Shown one piece after another: positions 5,383 to 8,178 of a stretch of DNA of 8,178 nt. The stretch is taken from assembly GCA_017991025.1 (NCBI GenBank), contig JAGNMT010000131.1, positions 1 to 8,178 of the forward strand. The letters are read 5' to 3'. The notes under the pieces were generated by a model that was given only the letters and a program-made list of their open reading frames with translations, did not search any database and had not been told where the DNA came from. Within the stretch, counting starts at the first letter, position 1, and each line of letters starts with the position of its first letter. This DNA is from Verrucomicrobiales bacterium (GTDB taxonomy: Bacteria > Verrucomicrobiota > Verrucomicrobiia > Verrucomicrobiales > DEV007). A program made the translations under genes and the position numbers.

Positions 5383-7287
5383 ATGAAAGCAGTGCAGCAA
5401 GGTGGTCCGGTAAAATTGGTTCACCGCTGCATTGTTGCGTACATCATGGGCATTTTTATGCTCATGGCTCCGTCCGGGTTTGTTTTCGGTGAAATGGAAA
5501 AGGGGCTTGAGGATTTCGCCCAAATCTATGTGAATCAGTTTTTTAAGCCTTCCGACAGTCTTGTTTTATCGGAAGTAGCGCGGAAAAAGAGCCAGGCTCT
5601 GGCGCATTATGCCCTTGGGCGGAGCTTGGAATCCCAAGGGAAGGCGCAGGATGCTGTAGAGGCCTATTCACGGGTTATTGAGAATCAGCCCGATCAAATT
5701 TTTCTAGCCCGCAAGACCGCCTACCTCCTCGCGAGATCCGGACAGCAGGAGGAGGCGTTGTCTCTTCTTGAGAAAAGTCTGGCGAATAATCCCAACGCTC
5801 CCTATGCGCATATTTCACTCTCCGAGTTCCTCGCTACCTATCAGGCGAACGACCCCGAAGGTCTGAAGCGGGCGTTTGATGTGATTGAAAAGGCGGTCCC
5901 CCGTTTTCCTGATGAACCGGCGGTGTATGAGCATCTCGTGAAGCTGTTTCTTTCGGTCGACCGTCGCGACGATGCCCGTAAGATTGTCTCGGAAGCCGCC
6001 GCCAGGGAAAATAAATCATCCGATTATTGGCTGCGCCTCGGTCGTCTTGCCGGTCAGGTCTGGGGGGTTCGCGAAGCCGCCGCTGTCTCAGATGCAGACT
6101 TGATTAACGGTATTTTCGCCAAAGCTCTGGAGTTCGCCGGGGAAGACGACACCGTTATCGAGAAAGTGGGTGACTACTACCATGCCACGAGCCAGTTTGA
6201 CCGGGCGATCACGACTTATGCCCGAGTGATTGCCGCCCAACCCGAACGGCTCGATTTGAGGGAGAAGTTGGCGAGGGCTTACGGAGGAAAAGGCGACGTG
6301 GAAAAGGTTCTCGAGACCTTGAAAGAAATTGTAGAGATCGATCCCCAGAGTGCCGAAGCTCACAAACAGATCGCGGGTATCCTGATGCGCGCGGAGCGCT
6401 TCAAAGAGGCGATACCCTACCTGCAGAGGGCGCTTTCTATCACCAAGGGAAGCTCCGCAGAGTACGGGGCGCTGGGGCGCATGATGATTGAGTCGAAAGA
6501 GTTTGAGATTTCAGTCAAATTCCTCAAGGAAGCGGCTTATCTCTTTCCGGAATCCCCGGATTTTCCGTTTCTATTGACCTTCTCTCTAGGTGGTCTTGAG
6601 CGTTGGGAGGAGTCTCTCGAACAGTTTAAGGCAACTATCGCGCTCTCGAAAGAAGCTCAGCCGCAGCTACTCAATGAGGGGTTCTATTTTCGTTACGCGG
6701 CGGCTCATGAGCGTCTCAAGAATTTTAAAGAGGCCGAAGAATTGTTCCGTAAAACCATGGAACTCATCGCGAGAAACGATCCGAATGGGGAGAATGTTGA
6801 GTTTACGGCGACGGTCTACAACTACCTCGGTTACATGTGGATCGAGAACGATATGAAAATCGACGAGGCGGGCGAGCTGATCAAGACCGCCGCCGAGCTT
6901 CAGCCGGAAAGCGGGGCGATCGCCGACAGTCTCGGTTGGTTCCATTTCAAAAAAGGCAATTTCGAAGCGGCGCGCGATGAACTGCTCCGCGCCGAGGGTC
7001 TCATCGAAGAGTTGGATCCCGTGATTTTAGATCACATTGGTCAGGTCTTTTATCAACTGGGAGAGAAAGACAAAGCGATTGAATATCTCAAAAGAGCGGT
7101 TGAGAGGGAACCGGAGAACGAGGAATACTCCATCCGCCTCAAAGAATTTAGTGACGGCACGGCGAAACGTCTGAGGCAGGAGCCCAAGGTTACTCCGCCT
7201 ACTGTTCCCGCTGCAGCTGATTCGAAATCCGGGGAATCTGCTGCGGGTGCGAAGGACTCGGCTCCGAAAGCGGCGGTGCCGAAGTGA
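5383..7287 (+). CDS. Exported TPR-repeat protein
   Basis: A 634-residue protein. The N-terminus has basic residues (Lys11, His14, Arg15), then a hydrophobic core CIVAYIMGIFMLMAPSGFVFG (16-36), resembling a Sec signal peptide with possible cleavage near Gly36; there is no lipobox. The rest is helical tetratricopeptide repeats: clear units at about 72-105, 106-139, 256-289, 290-323, 324-357, 434-467, 476-510, 511-545 and 546-579, with degenerate helices between. Repeat signatures include ALGRSLESQGKAQDAVEAYSRVI, YNYLGYMWIEN and DSLGWFHFKKGNFEAARDELL. The tail from about 598 is a Pro/Ala/Lys/Ser-rich disordered linker. TPRs bind other proteins, so a periplasmic scaffold or envelope-assembly role is plausible, but no partner can be named. 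It follows the bS22-like gene by 17 bp and precedes the DUF1853 gene by 22 bp, suggesting one operon. No Shine-Dalgarno sequence is visible. Confidence 0.88.
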   Translation: MKAVQQGGPVKLVHRCIVAYIMGIFMLMAPSGFVFGEMEKGLEDFAQIYVNQFFKPSDSLVLSEVARKKSQALAHYALGRSLESQGKAQDAVEAYSRVIENQPDQIFLARKTAYLLARSGQQEEALSLLEKSLANNPNAPYAHISLSEFLATYQANDPEGLKRAFDVIEKAVPRFPDEPAVYEHLVKLFLSVDRRDDARKIVSEAAARENKSSDYWLRLGRLAGQVWGVREAAAVSDADLINGIFAKALEFAGEDDTVIEKVGDYYHATSQFDRAITTYARVIAAQPERLDLREKLARAYGGKGDVEKVLETLKEIVEIDPQSAEAHKQIAGILMRAERFKEAIPYLQRALSITKGSSAEYGALGRMMIESKEFEISVKFLKEAAYLFPESPDFPFLLTFSLGGLERWEESLEQFKATIALSKEAQPQLLNEGFYFRYAAAHERLKNFKEAEELFRKTMELIARNDPNGENVEFTATVYNYLGYMWIENDMKIDEAGELIKTAAELQPESGAIADSLGWFHFKKGNFEAARDELLRAEGLIEELDPVILDHIGQVFYQLGEKDKAIEYLKRAVEREPENEEYSIRLKEFSDGTAKRLRQEPKVTPPTVPAAADSKSGESAAGAKDSAPKAAVPK

Positions 7288-7309
7288 ATTCGCGGTTCCG
7301 CTGCCTTTC

Positions 7310-8178
7310 ATGACAGGCCTTTTTTCACAGGCGTGGCGGGATCTCCAGTGGTTGGTGGGTTGCCCCGATCTTGTTGAAGCGTCACCGGAGCGTATTTTGA
7401 CGTTCCGTCCTCCGCCGATTTCCCCGCCTGATGATCAGGCGGCATATGAGCCGTTGAAGCGGCATTTTGAGAGCCGGGCGGAAAATAGAGTCGGCTATTA
7501 CGTGGAAGCGCTGGTTCAAATGTGGCTCTCTGGCATCCCGGGCTTTTCCGGGATCGAGCATGGTATTGTGATCAAGGAGGGAAAAATCACTCTCGGGGAG
7601 CTCGATTTTCTCTTTCGGCACGAAGGTCATTTGCACCATCTCGAAGTCGCCCTGAAGTTCTTTCTCTACCGGCCAGTTACGGGCCGGGAATCGAGGGCTG
7701 CATTGAGCCAATTTCCTGGTCCGAATGCGACGGATAACTTTGAAAAGAAGCGTGATAAACTCTTGCAACGGCAATTGCCGCTGGGCAGGAAACAGTTTCC
7801 GGAAATCAGAGAAAGCCACTCTTTCGTCAAAGGAATGATTTTTTTCAGGCCGGGAGAGCCCCGACCTGCAACTCTTCCTGAGAGGATGAATCCACGCCAT
7901 CTTAGCGGCACGTGGATTCGATCGAACGAGCTGAATGGGTTCTTTGATAAGATCCGGCCGAACTCCCGGGGGATTGTCATGAAAAAGCCGTTCTGGTTGA
8001 GTGGCTTGCAAAGTCCAGGTGATTCGACTCCGCCGGGACTGACGCCAGGGAATCTCTACACCGCAGTGACGGAACAGTTCCGCCAAAGGGACAGCCCGGT
8101 TCTTCTTAGTCTTGCAAAGGAGGGCGACCGGGGCTGGCAGGAGGAGGAGCGGGTGTTTGTCGTATCAGAGGATTGGCC
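7310..8178 (+). CDS. DUF1853 family protein (cut by right window edge)
   Basis: An uninterrupted frame of 289 codons runs from the ATG at 7310 past the end of the window, beginning MTGLFSQAWRDLQWLVGCPD. Family-like blocks are NRVGYYVEALVQMWL (59-73), GELDFLFRHEG (96-106), HLEVALKFFLY (110-120), and GPNATDNFEKKRDKLL (137-152). Asp99, Glu112 and Lys116, with Glu66 upstream, are arranged like a PD-(D/E)XK nuclease-type core. As I recall, DUF1853 is placed in that superfamily, although the spacing here is E-x3-K rather than E-x-K. Activity is unproven. The C-terminal ERVFVVSEDW resembles the family's end, so probably few residues are missing. There is no signal peptide, so it is cytoplasmic, unlike its TPR neighbour 22 bp upstream, with which it may be co-transcribed. 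No Shine-Dalgarno sequence is visible. Family call fairly sure; function unknown. Confidence 0.8.
   Translation, partial: MTGLFSQAWRDLQWLVGCPDLVEASPERILTFRPPPISPPDDQAAYEPLKRHFESRAENRVGYYVEALVQMWLSGIPGFSGIEHGIVIKEGKITLGELDFLFRHEGHLHHLEVALKFFLYRPVTGRESRAALSQFPGPNATDNFEKKRDKLLQRQLPLGRKQFPEIRESHSFVKGMIFFRPGEPRPATLPERMNPRHLSGTWIRSNELNGFFDKIRPNSRGIVMKKPFWLSGLQSPGDSTPPGLTPGNLYTAVTEQFRQRDSPVLLSLAKEGDRGWQEEERVFVVSEDW

Noticed and set aside
7382..8086. 234-codon open frame on the minus strand opposite the DUF1853 gene
   Set aside because: The plus frame shows conserved DUF1853 motifs throughout; the antisense product is Arg-rich and featureless, typical of a shadow frame.
1..8178. CRISPR arrays, insertion sequences, phage or toxin-antitoxin modules
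   Set aside because: I saw no regularly spaced repeats, transposase or integrase motifs, or paired small toxin/antitoxin genes; the tRNA-His end shows no duplicated attachment-like sequence in the window.

Overview
This is an ordinary bacterial chromosomal segment of moderate GC, densely packed with housekeeping and conserved accessory genes. I see no mobile element, phage gene, CRISPR array or defence island. The best taxonomic guess is a Verrucomicrobiota-type bacterium (Opitutae-like). The grounds are a tiny AURKAIP1/COX24-type (bS22-like) basic protein gene, DUF1802 and DUF1853 genes, a genomically encoded CCA on the tRNA, and start sites that almost all lack a Shine-Dalgarno sequence. 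That assignment is an inference, not a proof.

Layout. The left edge holds the N-terminal 131 codons of ribonuclease III (rnc, minus strand, running off the window). A tRNA-His(GTG) gene lies just upstream of rnc on the same strand, so the two could share a transcript. Divergent from the tRNA is a plus-strand DUF1802 gene, followed by a coiled-coil C4 zinc-ribbon protein (COG1579 type). The zinc-ribbon gene converges on a full-length transketolase gene on the minus strand. Transketolase and long-form ATP phosphoribosyltransferase (hisG, plus) are divergently arranged around a 129-bp gap. After hisG come a 34-codon bS22/mS38-like gene, a large exported TPR-repeat protein, and a DUF1853 gene cut by the right edge within what look like its last codons.

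How they relate. Transketolase supplies pentose phosphates, hence ribose-5-phosphate and PRPP, and HisG consumes PRPP in the first step of histidine synthesis. The divergent pair is therefore metabolically coherent. rnc, tRNA-His and the bS22-like gene belong to RNA processing and translation. The TPR protein probably acts outside the cytoplasm as a protein-interaction scaffold. DUF1802, the zinc-ribbon protein and DUF1853 have no firmly known role.

I did not find a convincing undescribed system. The most noteworthy points are the very small ribosomal-type gene, with a -10-like box placed so that its mRNA would be nearly leaderless; the general absence of Shine-Dalgarno sequences; and the rnc leader hairpin next to a tRNA gene.
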